Shown: positions 12,431 to 24,954 of the stretch, piece by piece
Layout of the letters: each line of letters starts with the position of its first letter
How positions within the stretch are numbered: the first letter of the stretch is position 1
Made by a program: the position numbers and the translations under genes
Assembly (NCBI GenBank): GCA_963281255.1
Contig: OY725498.1
Span: 3,844,001-3,908,000, forward strand
Origin: Aphrocallistes beatrix
Taxonomy: Eukaryota; Porifera; Hexactinellida; Sceptrulophora; Aphrocallistidae
Direction of reading: 5' to 3'
DNA: 64,000 bases
The notes under the pieces: generated by a model
Database searches by the model: none
Told to the model about the DNA's origin: nothing
Seen by the model: only the letters and a program-made list of their open reading frames with translations

Positions 12431-13448
12431 ACATATAATGGTGAGTGTTGTTATTTATTTAATAAGTCATCATTCGTTTGGATTATTTTGAGTATTTAAA
12501 TTCCAAAATTGTCTGTTTTCTAATTTGAATCGAAAAATTTCTGAATTATTTTTGGTTTGATTTTAAATTACTCTACTTGGTGATCATAATCTACAATTGG
12601 AATTCTCATTAATCTAGTACAGGCTTGTTTCAACTCATTTAGAACTGTAAAAATCTGTGTTTTTTTCGTTATTTGAATAAGTTGGTTACGTCTAATGACT
12701 GAGTTGAACTATTATAGGTTTGCGCTAACTCGACATCACTGTTGGGCATATATGGAGCACAGCCCGTTTAAGACAAGGCACACCTTTATGGAAATATTTG
12801 TTTTATAGTGTTGTAGGCTTAAGGTGGATTTTAAATATTTCCGTCTGTAGCAAAAATGGGATGATGATGTGCAGTCATCATCCCATTCATGATGATTTGT
12901 CTCACGACATTATTTTGTTTCAGAACTATAATGTGCCCCATCTGTCCTCATCCTCGCTCCGCCACTGAGTTGAAGTATGACACTATTTATTCTGCTCTTT
13001 TCTAGGTGTCAACTCTCCCATTCTTCACCTTTCCTACTTCACACCTCTCTACTCTAGAACTTTATTAATATCTCACCTCCCTATTCCTGATTCAGAATAT
13101 TACTAGATTACTTTACTTGTATTGTTTGTGTTGAGTTATGAATCGATATATCAAACTTGCACTATATTAATCTACATTGCTGATTTTTAGTGCAGCTCCT
13201 AGTAAAGGAAATGCCTTATGTCATGATGAGCGTACGACGTCCGTTTTTATTTTTTTACCAGAGTTACCAATTTTCTTTCTATTAACCATTATATATCCAA
13301 GATCACTTCACCTTCTCACGAATTTTTTAAGGATTATTTGTAAAACCCTCAATTTGGTTATTGTGTGAAATGTACATAGTTTCAACTCGCTAATGAACGA
13401 CCACCTTTCTCTAAACTAAATTCGATGAATTTCTGGAATATTTTCATG
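12431..13448. other. Intergenic, with one short hairpin
   Basis: AT-rich. The only clear structure is a hairpin near 12857-12884 (TGGGATGATGA and TCATCATCCCA arms with a 7-base loop). No gene was recognised. Confidence 0.45.
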
Positions 13449-13740
13449 TTACACAAAATGTCCCTGGTGCTTAATCGTCATGGAATATTGATTGTGGAGA
13501 TATTTTAGCAGAAGCAGTGAGATGTTAGTTGCAATTTTCGCTGGCATTAGGACACATTTTTTCTTTACAAAACTCACCATGCAAAATACAGTTCCAAATC
13601 TTAGACTCTGTAAATCTCTTATAACCATTCGTGATATTCCAATTACATTCTTCAACCATCATAATAACCAGTATTGTGAGAGTTTTAAAAATTTTAAACC
13701 CAATTATACTCATGACAGAACTTAACTGCCACCCTGTAGA
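13449..13740. repeat. Diverged copy of the CAGGG-ended MITE family
   Basis: Words such as ATACAGTTCCAAATCTTAGACT and the following stretch to about 13690 match, imperfectly, the half of the 48049-48781 element that reads ACACAGTTCCAGGTCTTAGA. The small frames that span it on both strands are therefore not genes. The terminal TIR could not be delimited. Confidence 0.5.
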
Positions 13741-14323
13741 ATTTCAATTTAGAAATGGATTGACTAAAAAATTTTAAGATTGGAAGAATCAGCACATTCT
13801 GTTCGCAATCTTGCTCTGAACACTCTTGTAGCCACCGTCGACTATTCTATCATTATAATTGAAGGCCTGAAACAAGCTTAGCCGGTGATACTATTAATAG
13901 AACTACTTTTTAAGTTTAAATCTGTATTTAACATGATCAACCTTCCAGAATTAATGGCAGTTGATTAGTTGATTTGACACATTTCATGAGTTATTTAACA
14001 TTCATTGCTCATTCTTTGCTGCTCTACATTTTACAGACAAGTATTGAAGGAAAATATTTTACAATTCCCAGTATTAAAAAATACAATGAACTCCACTTAC
14101 TGCTTAATCGAGCCACTTTGGCAGGACCGAAATAGTTCTGCTCCATTTGCTCTCAGAGATTCTACCGAATATTCCCTCCCTCCAAAATCCCTGAATATTC
14201 TCCTGGATTGTTTTAATCCCCCTCCTCAGAGTTTGACTCCACAATGACACTAAATTCGCTTGTAGTTATTATTGGAGGAATGTTATGGGCACACCATTTG
14301 AAATTGTTGGTATTAATTTTAGA

Positions 14324-15180
14324 TTATTCATAATACATACCAAATACAAAATCCGTTACTAAGTTGAGCTCTTGGCTTTCCGTTTGATTTCTGGCAGGGC
14401 AGTGGCAAGGATAAAACTGCTGAACAGCGAAAATCAACCAAAATATGAGGATGAGTTGAAAGTGTAGATGATCTTTCAGAATTGTGTCGGTCCACGAATG
14501 AAAACTAAGTGCCACATCTAAATTGCGTCCCCCGACACATAAATGCTGTTAAATTATGGCGAGAAACAGGATACAGAGCCTATCAGTGGATGCCACTATC
14601 TCCCACAATTTCATTCGGAATGTTTTAGAGTAGAAAGTGATATTTGGGTGTTCGCGGAACTCTAGAGTGAGTAGGATTATGGCATTTCGGGCATTAAAGC
14701 TCTGTAAGAACAGATGTCTGACGTGGTTTAGAGGTGGCATGAGTAGCAACACGATGGCTAAGAGGCTAGTTGTTGGATCGATTGCAATTGAAGAGTTTGT
14801 CAGGTGGTCGAATATGCCGGAACCACTTGTTCTCTTTCTTAACTGATAGGATTGTCTGAATGAAGATAATGGAATGTTTAAAAACACTGTATATAATATA
14901 AATTGCGTCGAATATCCTGCCACATGTCCCTATGTCACCTCTTCTGATTCGTTTACTCCATGGATGTTTGCTTCGCAAATTGTGTCATTCGGATGGTTGA
15001 CACAATTCACAATGGTCTGCAACTGTATGTCCTGCTCCAATTTATATGTGTTCAGGTGTGGAGTGGCATAAATGTAGATCAAATACAGGCCACAAAAAAA
15101 TGTCGGTCGACAGACCGATAGTGCAGTTCCAGGAAGTGACTCGAAGGAACATGAAATTTTTGTTGCAAATAACGTTCATA
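14324..15180 (-). pseudogene. Multi-pass membrane protein frame with two internal stops, family not recognised
   Basis: One reading phase on the minus strand stays open from about 15180 to 14324. It is broken only by TAG at 14930-14932 and TAA at 14549-14551. It has no obvious ATG start. The translation has hydrophobic segments typical of membrane helices: TFFCGLYLIYIYA, GYSTQFILYTVFLNIP, SLLAIVLLLMPPL and FQLILIFWLIFAV. Between the first two is a Cys-containing, probably extracellular stretch with an Asn glycosylation site (CVNHPNDTICEANIHGVNES). A possible continuation in the same phase runs on toward 14090 with more stops and ends near a GTAAGT. Base composition is less AT-rich than its surroundings, as expected for former coding DNA. 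It may be a receptor or channel remnant; I do not recognise the family. Confidence 0.5.
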
Positions 15181-15227
15181 CGCCGAGGGTAAAAAATGTA
15201 TGAACAACAACAACGCAGTTTACTCGT

Positions 15228-15726
15228 CACAAGCGCACTTCGCTTGCTTGCGCTGCGCGGCTGGCGGACACTTTGTGTCCGCCGGAGGCTCCCTTCGGTT
15301 GCCTGGGGTCACATTGGTTAATTGTAAGGGAGATAGCATCTCTAAATATGTCTGTCCTACTGTTATAATCGATATCACTCGAAAAATCACCAAATTTGAC
15401 AATTTTAAAATTTTTGATGCGTAATGATGATGTCATAACAAAGTGATGAGTCATCATTTTTTCATGATAGTTACATCATATGTGAGATATGTTAGTATAC
15501 AGATTCTATTAAAATTTCAGCCTTCTATCTCCTATAATGGCTGAGTTATGCTCGAATAACTGTGTTGCTTAACTTTGTTTAACTAAAAATGTGACAACGA
15601 CGTCATAATTCTATGATGAGTCGACATTTTACTCTGAGCTCAGAACTTACTGGAGCCATAGCCAAAAGACTCTCACATGCCAAAAATCAGCTTTCTACGC
15701 CTGGCAATTTCTTTAATCAATTCGTT

Positions 15727-15766
<40 letters not shown>

Positions 15767-15810
15767 GTATATATATACAAAAACATTAATCGAGTTTTAA
15801 TAGTAAGGAT
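15228..15810 (+). mobile_element. Family A element, copy 1
   Basis: The GC-rich head contains a hairpin near 15262-15284 (GGCGGACAC and GTGTCCGCC arms). A conserved body of about 430 bp follows, with the landmarks CGATATCACTCGAAAAATCA, AAAATTTCAGCCTTCTATC and CAATTCGTTAC. After that come a (TA)n tract and the terminal word ATTAATCGAGTTTTAATAG at 15785-15803. The reverse of that terminal word starts other copies, so the termini are inverted repeats. It has no coding capacity. Confidence 0.78.
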
Positions 15811-16359
15811 TATCAATGCAATCCGTAGTTTTAGTATTGTCCATCTAAAAAAATACGGACAAATTGTCCAGTCTTTTATTAATTGTAGTACTCAATTGCA
15901 TCATTTACATAGAATTTCCATCATTAAGAAATCTGCGCGCACTTTAAGAGTATATCAGGAGAATGGCAGCCTGACCGATGAGCCTTAGTCGAGGCGAACA
16001 CTGAGCTTAAAATTGGGTTGCGTACCTGGATTGCGTACTAAACTGGTCATACACTCTCAAATATTTGGTCTATATTTGTAATTCAAGTAATTCATCAATA
16101 ATTATGTCATGGTATTATTTAAATAAATTAAGCATAATTTTTGATGTTTCGCTTGACTTTATAAGTAGCTCAGTGTCGGCCATAACATAGTATGAGATTG
16201 CCTACCCTCATTCATGATTGGAATTTGAATCTATATCAGAAATCATTCAATTCAATTCCTCAGACATTGCAAGTATAAAATCACTCATGTAATTATAGCC
16301 AGGAGCTTGATGCATGTTCTGGTATTGCCGCTGCTGTTGAGGCGGGGGGTTGGTCAGGG

Positions 16360-19300
16360 TCAGGGTCTGGCTGAGCCGGAGTAGGAGTTCGAAGTCGCGC
16401 CTCGTTCCTGGACGTTGTCGGTCTGCTCCTGTGTCCTAGAGGGAGTAGGAGTCGGTGGGATGGATGGGGTAGGTTCAGTGGGTATCGATGAATTTTGAGA
16501 TTGCTTCTCTATTTGAAGGAGAGCAGATTCCGCCAGTAGTATCTGGACAGATATTGCTGAGATAGTGTGGAGTGTTCCCGAGTCTTCTAACTCTTCCTTG
16601 CAGGTAGAAATGAAACCTTCCAAAAGCGTAGTTTTCCTCTCTATCCTTTCTTTAGCCTTATTGACTCTCACTGCAGCAGTAATTGGCTGCTGTAATATCT
16701 CAACAGCTTGGCTCTTACATTTCTCCTTCACTTGATCAGACACTATATTTTCCCACTGCTTGCCGCTGCCTTGAAACAGATTATCATGTTGCTCATCAGC
16801 TATATTTCCATCTGGAAAGTAGCCGCCTAGTTCTTTACACGCTTCTATGTACTGTCTCCACATATCACTGCATCTCCCCACACTAGTGAGACATTCTGTG
16901 TCCCCGATCACCATCACCCATCCACGAGCACGGGACAGGATCGTGTTGAACTGAGCGAGGTCGTCGAGTAGGCCTAAGTCCAGATGTGACTCAAATGTAT
17001 TGTCTGTAGGAGCATCGTGTATGGTTCGAACAGTGTTTATTATCAGCACGTCACACTCTTTGATTTTACCGAGGCGGCCGCATGTAATCGTTTTATCATT
17101 GATGCAATTAAACTTCCGACATAGTGTTCCTGTGTAGTCATTTTGGTGTGAACATTTGTTACGAGGGCCGTCTACCCTCTCACTTTTCAGATAGCCCTCA
17201 ACAAGATTCATCTGGCCTCTATAGGTACTCATCACCTTGATGTCATCAGGGTCTACTCCGGCCCTCACAAATCTCTTCAGAACTTTAATGGTCTGTCCGC
17301 ATTCAGTTCGATTTGCAAAGGAAAAGAATCCATCAACCCCTCTCCTCTCTTCTTCTCCGTCAACATGTACCATGGACATACAAGGGAAATTTCCTGGGCC
17401 TTTCACTTTTGGTGGGTTTGCAGTAAGACTATCATTGTAGAATAGCTTGGACAGAAATCTGACGATAGGTTCTTGCGATCTGAAATTCTCTCTCAGTTCT
17501 ACCCTACATCCCGCCAGCTGTTCTGTTTCGTACTCTTGGAGGTCATAGAACCTCTCCAGTAGAGTTCTGTCCAGTCCGTGTGTACGAGCTGTTTCAGACA
17601 AGACTAAGGGACGAGTCTGGTTAAGATCCCCCGCTAACACTACCTTAGTATTAGGATGTCCGAGCTGCAGTGGAATGCAAGCTTCTGGTTCTATTATCTG
17701 AGTGGCTTCATCAATGAAGATATGCGAGAACAAGTCTGGTTTATCTAACTTGTCTTTTAACTTGATTAGTGTGTAACATCCCTGTGTAGTTGTAACAACG
17801 ATGCCGCATATTAACAATTCTTCCAAAGTGAGTGATTCAAATACGAATTCTGCGTCCTTCTCGTGACTTTTAGAATATTTAGTATACTTGAGTTCATTAT
17901 CAATGAGTCTTTTATTCTTAGCAAAATGGCGGAATAGAATAGGACGGATGTCAGCTACTCTATAATGTAATTTACTCTTGTACGAAGAAATGCTATCAAA
18001 CTGCCCAGAGTTTTCCAACACCTCAACAAAGAGATTGGCACAGCTGTTATTCTTTGCGACAATGAGCACGGTAGAACCGTAGAAGTAGAGACCAATAAGT
18101 TTTGCTGCTACTGCTAGAATATAGGTCTTACCACACCCGAAAGGACCGCATATCAAAGTGGGAAATGTCTGAAACTGGGTGTTAATGATTCTCATTAGAC
18201 CTTCCATCTGACTGCGGGATAGTTTTTCATACACTGCCTTGTCTAGAATGGATTTCTCTTCCCAATGCCAGGATATGGGAGCCTTCTTGAATTTAGGAAA
18301 CACGACATCTAAGTCCATTCTACAAAGTGCTTCATGCATTCTCACATAATCATTTCTATCAGGTGCGAATCTCACCTGGGCTAGTCCTCCTCTCTTCTCG
18401 CACTCTTCTACCATCGATTCAGTTATCATACAGTGAATCTCATCTCCTCCTCTCCCCACGTACCTGCACTCGTAAGCTTCATTGGATCCTTTCGGGATAA
18501 CGAAGGCCTGTGATGGAGGTTTGTATGAACGGTAACCTTCGAACAAACTGTGCTGAAGTTTGAATGTGATGTAGCGGAAATTAGCTGGTGCTCTTGACAA
18601 ATTACAACCATCTTTGTGATAATACATTAACATCTTTTTAGCTGTTTGTAAATTTATGACATAATCATTAAGGTCATATTTACAAAGTCTTCTTTTGTGT
18701 TCAAACTCCTCAAGGAAGAGAAGGTAATGGAATCGCTTCTTGTAATTGTTCGGGGAAATTTCTTGCCCCATTTTACTGTAGACGCCTGCCGCTATCATAG
18801 TCTCTATTTTAGCTGGGACTTCATGTCCTTTCAAGATAGCGCGTTTCGAATCAGCTGTGTCCGGAAATGGAATTATTTTGAAGTACTGCTCCCATATAAC
18901 ACTGCGTCCTGGGATAATGGTTGGGATCGATTCGACTTGCTTATCGATCCAATCATCGTAAAACTTATTGGAAGCATTAAAATTCCCATCCAGTACTTTC
19001 ACGTGTAGTCTGAAAGCAACAATCTCTGCCATCAAGAGCTGGAACACCAAGTACACTTTGTATTCCCCTTCATGGGGCTTGAATATGACTGGAACCTCGA
19101 GGTACATATCCTTACCGATATCATGATCTATCTGACACCCTGTTTGGTTATCATACAGCTTAGTTTGCAATTGTCTTTTGTGTCTATACGACTCCCCATG
19201 TGTCATCTGTCCAATTCTGAATTTGTTCTTATGGTTGTAGAGTATTATTGCGCGTATTTGTTCTTCCTGACAGCTCGTGAACCTAAACACCCATTTTCTC

Positions 19301-20292
19301 TCTTCCTTACTCTGTATTCCGATCGTCATTTCTGATGGAGAATCACACTGTAGGTTGATGTGTGTGGCCTGTTTCTTAAGAATGTTTCTCATTTTATTTT
19401 TAGCTATAAAACGTCTTAAACTAGTTATGGATTCCGGAACGTAATTCACTGAAGTTTTGTTTCTCGAGAAAGGAGCAAGGTTTCTATCGGCACTAGTTAA
19501 ATCCTGTGTATTGGGCCTTTGGTTCTTCTCCTTGGGCTTCTTTCTGGTTGGAGTCGTAGGTGACGAAAGCTCTGGTTGTTTTGGGATCCTATAAGATGCG
19601 TCTTCCCTCATATCACCCTCTTGTCCCCAGGATTTATCCTCCAATGTGCTACCCACCAACTCATCTTCTCCTCGCATCTTCTCCGCCTCTAAGGCCTCGT
19701 TCCACGCCGCCAGTTCCTCCTCGGAATGCGCGTACTTGCACGCGTTGTGGGACATACACCGCTTTCCCTTGGCTATTTCCTCGCACATCAAGTGTTCAGC
19801 AGTGTAGATAGAGAGGTTGGGACGTTCCCTTATCGGACAACTAGACCCTGCATTAGTCAATAGCTTCATTTTATCCGTTGTCCGGCTATGTTCGATGCTA
19901 TGCATATGAATTCCCACATCCTTACTGGAATCAAAATTAAGTTTGCATACGTAACAGTAAAACTTTGGTTTGTTCATGAGTCTCTCTCCTTTCTCTGAAT
20001 TCCACGCTGCCTTCTCGAGGTGATTGTGTGCGTGCACACAGCTCTGTCCTTTTGGACATTTCTTCTTGCTAGCAATGGCAGAGCAGATATTGCTCTTGCT
20101 CTTTAAAGTCCTTTCACGGATTTGATACCATTTCTTATCCTGATGTGAGTAAGCGACGGAAATGCAATCCCAAACATCTTTGCAAGTAGGACAAACTCTG
20201 TTTCTATTCTCTATACTACGAATTGGGTTTGAAAGGTCTTTAGTTTCTTCAAAACAATGACTGCACACTTTGTAGGTTGTTATAGAACTCAT
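16360..20292 (-). CDS. HELZ/HELZ2-like SF1 RNA helicase with CCCH zinc fingers, copy 1
   Basis: Single-exon frame of 1310 codons, starting MSSITTYKVC at 20292. The N-terminus has a CxxC...CxxC zinc-ribbon-like pair (Cys10, 13, 34, 37). A CCCH finger follows (about residues 69-90, CPKGQSCVHAH), then a C2H2-type finger (about 112-135) and a second CCCH finger (about 170-190, CMSHNACKYAH). The C-terminal half is a UPF1-like superfamily 1 helicase. It has Walker A GPFGCGKT (about 714-721), Walker B IDEAT (about 858-862), AGDLNQTRP, ENFRSQEP (about 932) and the final SRARGWVMVIGD (about 1116). The tail is Pro/Thr-rich and disordered. This order of CCCH fingers plus UPF1-like helicase matches HELZ/HELZ2, which act on RNA; vertebrate HELZ2 is interferon-inducible. 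All helicase motifs are intact. A sister copy at 49942-53874 is about 95% identical by eye. Confidence 0.88.
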   Translation of the reverse strand: MSSITTYKVCSHCFEETKDLSNPIRSIENRNRVCPTCKDVWDCISVAYSHQDKKWYQIRERTLKSKSNICSAIASKKKCPKGQSCVHAHNHLEKAAWNSEKGERLMNKPKFYCYVCKLNFDSSKDVGIHMHSIEHSRTTDKMKLLTNAGSSCPIRERPNLSIYTAEHLMCEEIAKGKRCMSHNACKYAHSEEELAAWNEALEAEKMRGEDELVGSTLEDKSWGQEGDMREDASYRIPKQPELSSPTTPTRKKPKEKNQRPNTQDLTSADRNLAPFSRNKTSVNYVPESITSLRRFIAKNKMRNILKKQATHINLQCDSPSEMTIGIQSKEERKWVFRFTSCQEEQIRAIILYNHKNKFRIGQMTHGESYRHKRQLQTKLYDNQTGCQIDHDIGKDMYLEVPVIFKPHEGEYKVYLVFQLLMAEIVAFRLHVKVLDGNFNASNKFYDDWIDKQVESIPTIIPGRSVIWEQYFKIIPFPDTADSKRAILKGHEVPAKIETMIAAGVYSKMGQEISPNNYKKRFHYLLFLEEFEHKRRLCKYDLNDYVINLQTAKKMLMYYHKDGCNLSRAPANFRYITFKLQHSLFEGYRSYKPPSQAFVIPKGSNEAYECRYVGRGGDEIHCMITESMVEECEKRGGLAQVRFAPDRNDYVRMHEALCRMDLDVVFPKFKKAPISWHWEEKSILDKAVYEKLSRSQMEGLMRIINTQFQTFPTLICGPFGCGKTYILAVAAKLIGLYFYGSTVLIVAKNNSCANLFVEVLENSGQFDSISSYKSKLHYRVADIRPILFRHFAKNKRLIDNELKYTKYSKSHEKDAEFVFESLTLEELLICGIVVTTTQGCYTLIKLKDKLDKPDLFSHIFIDEATQIIEPEACIPLQLGHPNTKVVLAGDLNQTRPLVLSETARTHGLDRTLLERFYDLQEYETEQLAGCRVELRENFRSQEPIVRFLSKLFYNDSLTANPPKVKGPGNFPCMSMVHVDGEEERRGVDGFFSFANRTECGQTIKVLKRFVRAGVDPDDIKVMSTYRGQMNLVEGYLKSERVDGPRNKCSHQNDYTGTLCRKFNCINDKTITCGRLGKIKECDVLIINTVRTIHDAPTDNTFESHLDLGLLDDLAQFNTILSRARGWVMVIGDTECLTSVGRCSDMWRQYIEACKELGGYFPDGNIADEQHDNLFQGSGKQWENIVSDQVKEKCKSQAVEILQQPITAAVRVNKAKERIERKTTLLEGFISTCKEELEDSGTLHTISAISVQILLAESALLQIEKQSQNSSIPTEPTPSIPPTPTPSRTQEQTDNVQERGATSNSYSGSARP

Positions 20293-20403
20293 TCTATGAT
20301 ATATAAATATACCACATGTACATGTCAGGAATAAATCTTATGAAGTTGTATTACCTTGCCAAAGAATTTTGACTACCACGAAGAAATTTTCTATTATAGA
20401 ATT

Positions 20404-20907
20404 GGGCATGCCTAATTTTCGGGACGGGACGGGACGGGATCCCGTCCCGGGAATTAGGTACCTTTCTGTCCCGTTCAGAGTTGCACGCGGACCGATTTTT
20501 CTTATCGCCCCGCGGGCCGTGCGGGCCAAATATAATAGTTTGCGGGCTCCGCGGGCCGGAAATCTTGGCAGGACTCCCCGCGATGGCAACCGAGACGATG
20601 TTTTTAATTGTCACGAGGTACTAATTAAGGAATACTTACGTAAATTGAACTTTGTTAGTTTCCACTTATTTGTGTTTGCAGAAACTCACTCCCATAAAAG
20701 TGTAGTCTACTTATTATGTTTATAGTTAGTAACTCACAAGGTCAAAAATATTTATGCGGGCTTCTTGCGGGCCGCGGTTACAAATTTCGGCACGCATGCA
20801 ACTCTTGTCCCGTCCCGGAGATTTGGCATCTTGACTCGTCCCGTCCCGGAAATTAGGTACCTAGATTTCCGGGATGGTCCCGTCCGTACCGGAAATTAGA
20901 CATGCTC
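20404..20907. mobile_element. GC-rich MITE (GCATGCCTAATTTTCGGGAC ends) with a second MITE inside
   Basis: The ends are inverted: GGCATGCCTAATTTTCGGGA at the left, and GGAAATTAGACATGC at the right. Internal GACGGGAC and GTCCCGTCCC words repeat in clusters. It contains the element at 20476-20807. The equivalent, inverted, is at 49333-49826. The short frames read through it are repeat artefacts. Confidence 0.7.
20476..20807. mobile_element. hAT-like MITE, CAGAGTTGCACGC family, copy 1
   Basis: Termini are CAGAGTTGCACGCGG and GCATGCAACTCTT. Flanks are GTCCCGTT on the left and GTCCCGTC-like on the right, which fits an 8-bp duplication made in a repetitive target. GC-rich termini surround an AT-rich core with the ATTAAGGAATACTTACGTAA word. 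Other copies are at 34156-34522, 49435-49760 and 60972-61343. Confidence 0.75.
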
Positions 20908-21457
20908 ATATTATCAATTTGTAATAATAAGTAGAGGTATCTCTTTGATCTTAATATTCTCTCAAATAAATGTTAACATAGACACAATTCCTGTTTATTT
21001 TTAAAGGTGGTTAATGGTAATCTTAGACTGTTGTCCAGCTACCAGTGCCCGACAAAATCAAAATTTGGAGGTGGCTTTTCCGAATGATATCGATTATAAC
21101 AGAAGGCATGCCTAATTTTCGGGATGCGAATTAGCTCTGGGTGCTGCAACCCTCTAATGGAATGAACTGGAATTACCGCACACTAAATTGGGGTGACTAC
21201 ACCCCTGTATGGAGGGGGACCTCCGAGATGCTACACCCGGGTAAAATGTTTTTAATTTCTTGATTGTTATGATAGTTTATACGTTTGTTTCCTATTTGTT
21301 ATTGATAATTTGTTCAACTAATAGCAAATCAAGAAAATACTGCCAAAAATATTCCTATATTGTATAAATATATTCTTAGATAGAATATATATTATGGGTA
21401 AATTTTAAATTGAGGATGGGATTGGTAAAATATTCTTATATGGTGAATATTCTTACA

Positions 21458-21988
21458 CGGGTGACAATTAAGTTCTGTCCCAAGCTTAATTAGGTATAAA
21501 ATTTCTTATACTCAAACAATCTTAGTTATTATGGTCTTTAGAGTTTGTAATTCGAATATTCTCAATGATTTTAAAAGATTTTTCGAGTCTAAGACCTAGA
21601 ATTGTGTTTTGTATGGTAGTTTTGGAGAAAATATGTGTCCACTGGCATGCAGCGAAATTCGAGAATCAGGGCCACTGCTTTTCAAATTATCTTTCTAGAG
21701 TCTTCAAATTCTAGGAAAAATTAGTACTCACATTTTCCTCGAACACTCTAAATTTGTAGAAATATAGGATGTTTAGATCAGTATATATCGAGAACCATTT
21801 GGATTAGATTTTTGGTGATGTGAAAAAAAGTGCCATTTTAGGTGATTCTGCAAAATGTACATAATTTGAACTCGTGAAATAATAACTTTATCTCGTTTCT
21901 GAGAATGAATTCAATGGATTTGTGAAATAATTCCATGGTGAATGAAAGGTATCTGGCGAGACATTTTTACAGAAGCAGTGGCCCTGAA
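21458..21988. mobile_element. CAGGG-ended MITE, truncated on its right side
   Basis: Begins CGGGTGACAATTAAGTTCTG and matches the element at 48049-48781 in reverse. It stops at about 21988, where it joins the DHX15 remnant directly. The complete copy has about 240 bp more plus about 0.4 kb of flank and the 5' part of the DHX15 remnant, so this arm lost that piece. Confidence 0.72.
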
Positions 21989-21989
21989 A

Positions 21990-23290
<1,301 letters not shown>

Positions 23291-23609
23291 ATGAATCTGG
23301 TTGCTAGGTGTTTCGTAGCCTAAAATTGTTCTCGTTCTCATGATTGTCTGTGAGTGCCCTAAGTTTCTTTTATTTTTTATTCCTGTTTCTACTCAATTCT
23401 ATTTATAAATCAGTGCGCAGAGTGTGCTCATCAGCATAGGCGTAGAGTTTTAATATTTTTCGAAAAAAGTAGAGGGTCCAATGACCCACTGCCTCACCAT
23501 CAGTCTAGCAATAAATCTTAAAAGCAACATAATTTAATTGATACTTTGTAGTCGCAATATTATAATTCAATACTACGAAACTCTTCTAAAAAGATCTATA
23601 TTTACCCTC

Positions 23610-23662
23610 TAGCTGAGGATGCTGCTAAGGGAGGCCATGACGGATCCTCTGCTGGACAGCTA
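23610..23662 (+). pseudogene. Short detached DHX15 fragment
   Basis: Reads MLLREAMTDPLLDSYK on the plus strand. It is the segment just before the DEAH motif in DHX15, out of order relative to the larger remnant upstream. The same piece occurs inverted at about 31640-31692, so it was present before those blocks were duplicated. Confidence 0.7.
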
Positions 23663-23698
23663 CAAGTTCCTGTCCACGCTTCAAGGCAGTGATAAACA

Positions 23699-24030
23699 TT
23701 AAATATTTGGATGCTGAGAGCCAACAGTAGCATTGAAAGAGCGGTGCCATGCTTCAACTGCATTAGTTGTACTAGGTAACCCAAACGCTGTGTTGTAGTG
23801 ATAGTTGCACATCTCAATTGGGAACAAGGGATCCTGGTAGGTACCACCCAGGAGTTTACGCCCAACATAGGTTTTCTCAAAGTATAGAACTAGACCAGTG
23901 GCTTGGGGCATTGAAGGTTGCTGTACACATCACCAAACACCTCGAGTATATCAAAGGGTGCAGCAAAGGCGAGTGCTGGCAACAGATGTATGCGTAGAGT
24001 TAGTTCCACGTCTTGGTTGTAAGCAACTTG
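23699..24030 (-). pseudogene. MULE-type transposase fragment, copy 1
   Basis: The minus strand encodes ATGLVLYFEKTYVGRKLLGG, PLFPIEMCNYHYNTAFGLP and TTNAVEAWHRSFNATVG. This block is characteristic of MULE/FLYWCH-type transposase-derived proteins (a YIGR, FPIxxWN, TNNAVEGWH pattern). The upstream part, visible as an open frame in the copy at 31261-31596, is frame-broken here. It is a fragment without zinc finger or catalytic core. Confidence 0.7.
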
Positions 24031-24047
24031 CATTCCTTCAGCTTGTA

Positions 24048-24610
24048 CGAGGGTCACTCAATATGTTTTGAGCCTGGAGTAGTTGCTTCCGTTTGATTTT
24101 GTTTAAAATTTCTAAGATTATTCACCTACCTATTGTTATATTTGACTTTGAGTTTGATTTCAATCAGGCAAGTTTCTAAAATATTGTGATGAAGAAATTG
24201 TCTAAGATATTTTGTATTAGCATCTATGAAAACACAACCACAAGTGTTGAATTGGAATATCTTTGAACATTTATTTAAGTTTTGCAAACGAAATTTAAAT
24301 ATAATAATCATATAATCCCCCCGGATTGTGAATATATCGCATCATTGATAATATTGAATTATCAAAAGTTTGTTCCCAACTATCATTTTTCCATAAAGAG
24401 AATAAATAAAATTCCATAGGAAATGGCTTTCAAATGGGTCGGAGTCCACAAGGACACTCCATTATTTGTGGCATAATATTTAGAAACTGTCCAATCTAAC
24501 TCAAAGCCAAAGATAGAAGTAATAATAAGTAGATGAATAATCCTAGGAATTTTCAACACAATCAAATGGAAGCAACTACTCCAAGCTCAAAACTTATCGA
24601 GTGACCCTCG
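24048..24610. mobile_element. mariner-type MITE, CGAGGGTCACTC termini
   Basis: Begins CGAGGGTCACTCAATATG and ends in the reverse of this. Arms of about 60 bp include the GTAGTTGCTTCC word. It is flanked by TA on both sides. In the inverted sister block (about 31238-31262) the same target is uninterrupted, so the insertion happened after duplication or only in this copy. Termini of the GAGGGTCA type are usual for mariner elements. Confidence 0.8.
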
Positions 24611-24924
24611 TACTTTGTACTTTTCCCTAAGAGTCACTAAATGGAACTGCACTCACATTCTGTCGACTGACATTATTTTTAATTTTTAAATTTACTGCCC
24701 TTTGTAAAATAAAATATTCTGTATTTTATTATCTCCATGATAATTAGTCAATCAAAGTAGTAGCGAAATGTCGGTATCCGCTCCAAACTCGGGGGGCAGA
24801 GTAGCAGGCACAGCTCCCTCACCCCATTATTAAATATTGAATAGAAATTATGTTCCAATGAAAGGTCCTTTAAGAAATTTACTTTTATATACAAATTATG
24901 TCACATGTTTATTTATAAAATAAC

Positions 24925-24940
24925 TGTGTTTGTTTGTTAG
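24925..24940 (+). other. Candidate 3' splice site in the NHL gene 5' leader
   Basis: TGTGTTTGTTTGTTAG lies 14 bases before the ATG and is conserved before all three NHL starts (also near 31014-31029 and 46017-46032, minus strand). A T-rich tract ending in AG suggests a leader intron ending here. The upstream exon was not located. Confidence 0.4.
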
Positions 24941-24954
24941 ATTTTCTATAATCA

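Noticed and set aside
14005..14247. 80-codon plus-strand frame
   Set aside because: The opposite strand carries the decayed membrane-protein frame in consistent phase, and the plus frame has no recognisable feature.
15677..15988. 103-codon frame with an Ile/Tyr run
   Set aside because: It crosses the (TA)n tract and the terminus of a family A element.
20338..20725. Arg/Gly/Pro-rich small frames on both strands
   Set aside because: They read through GC-rich MITE termini and recur at every copy of the element in either orientation.
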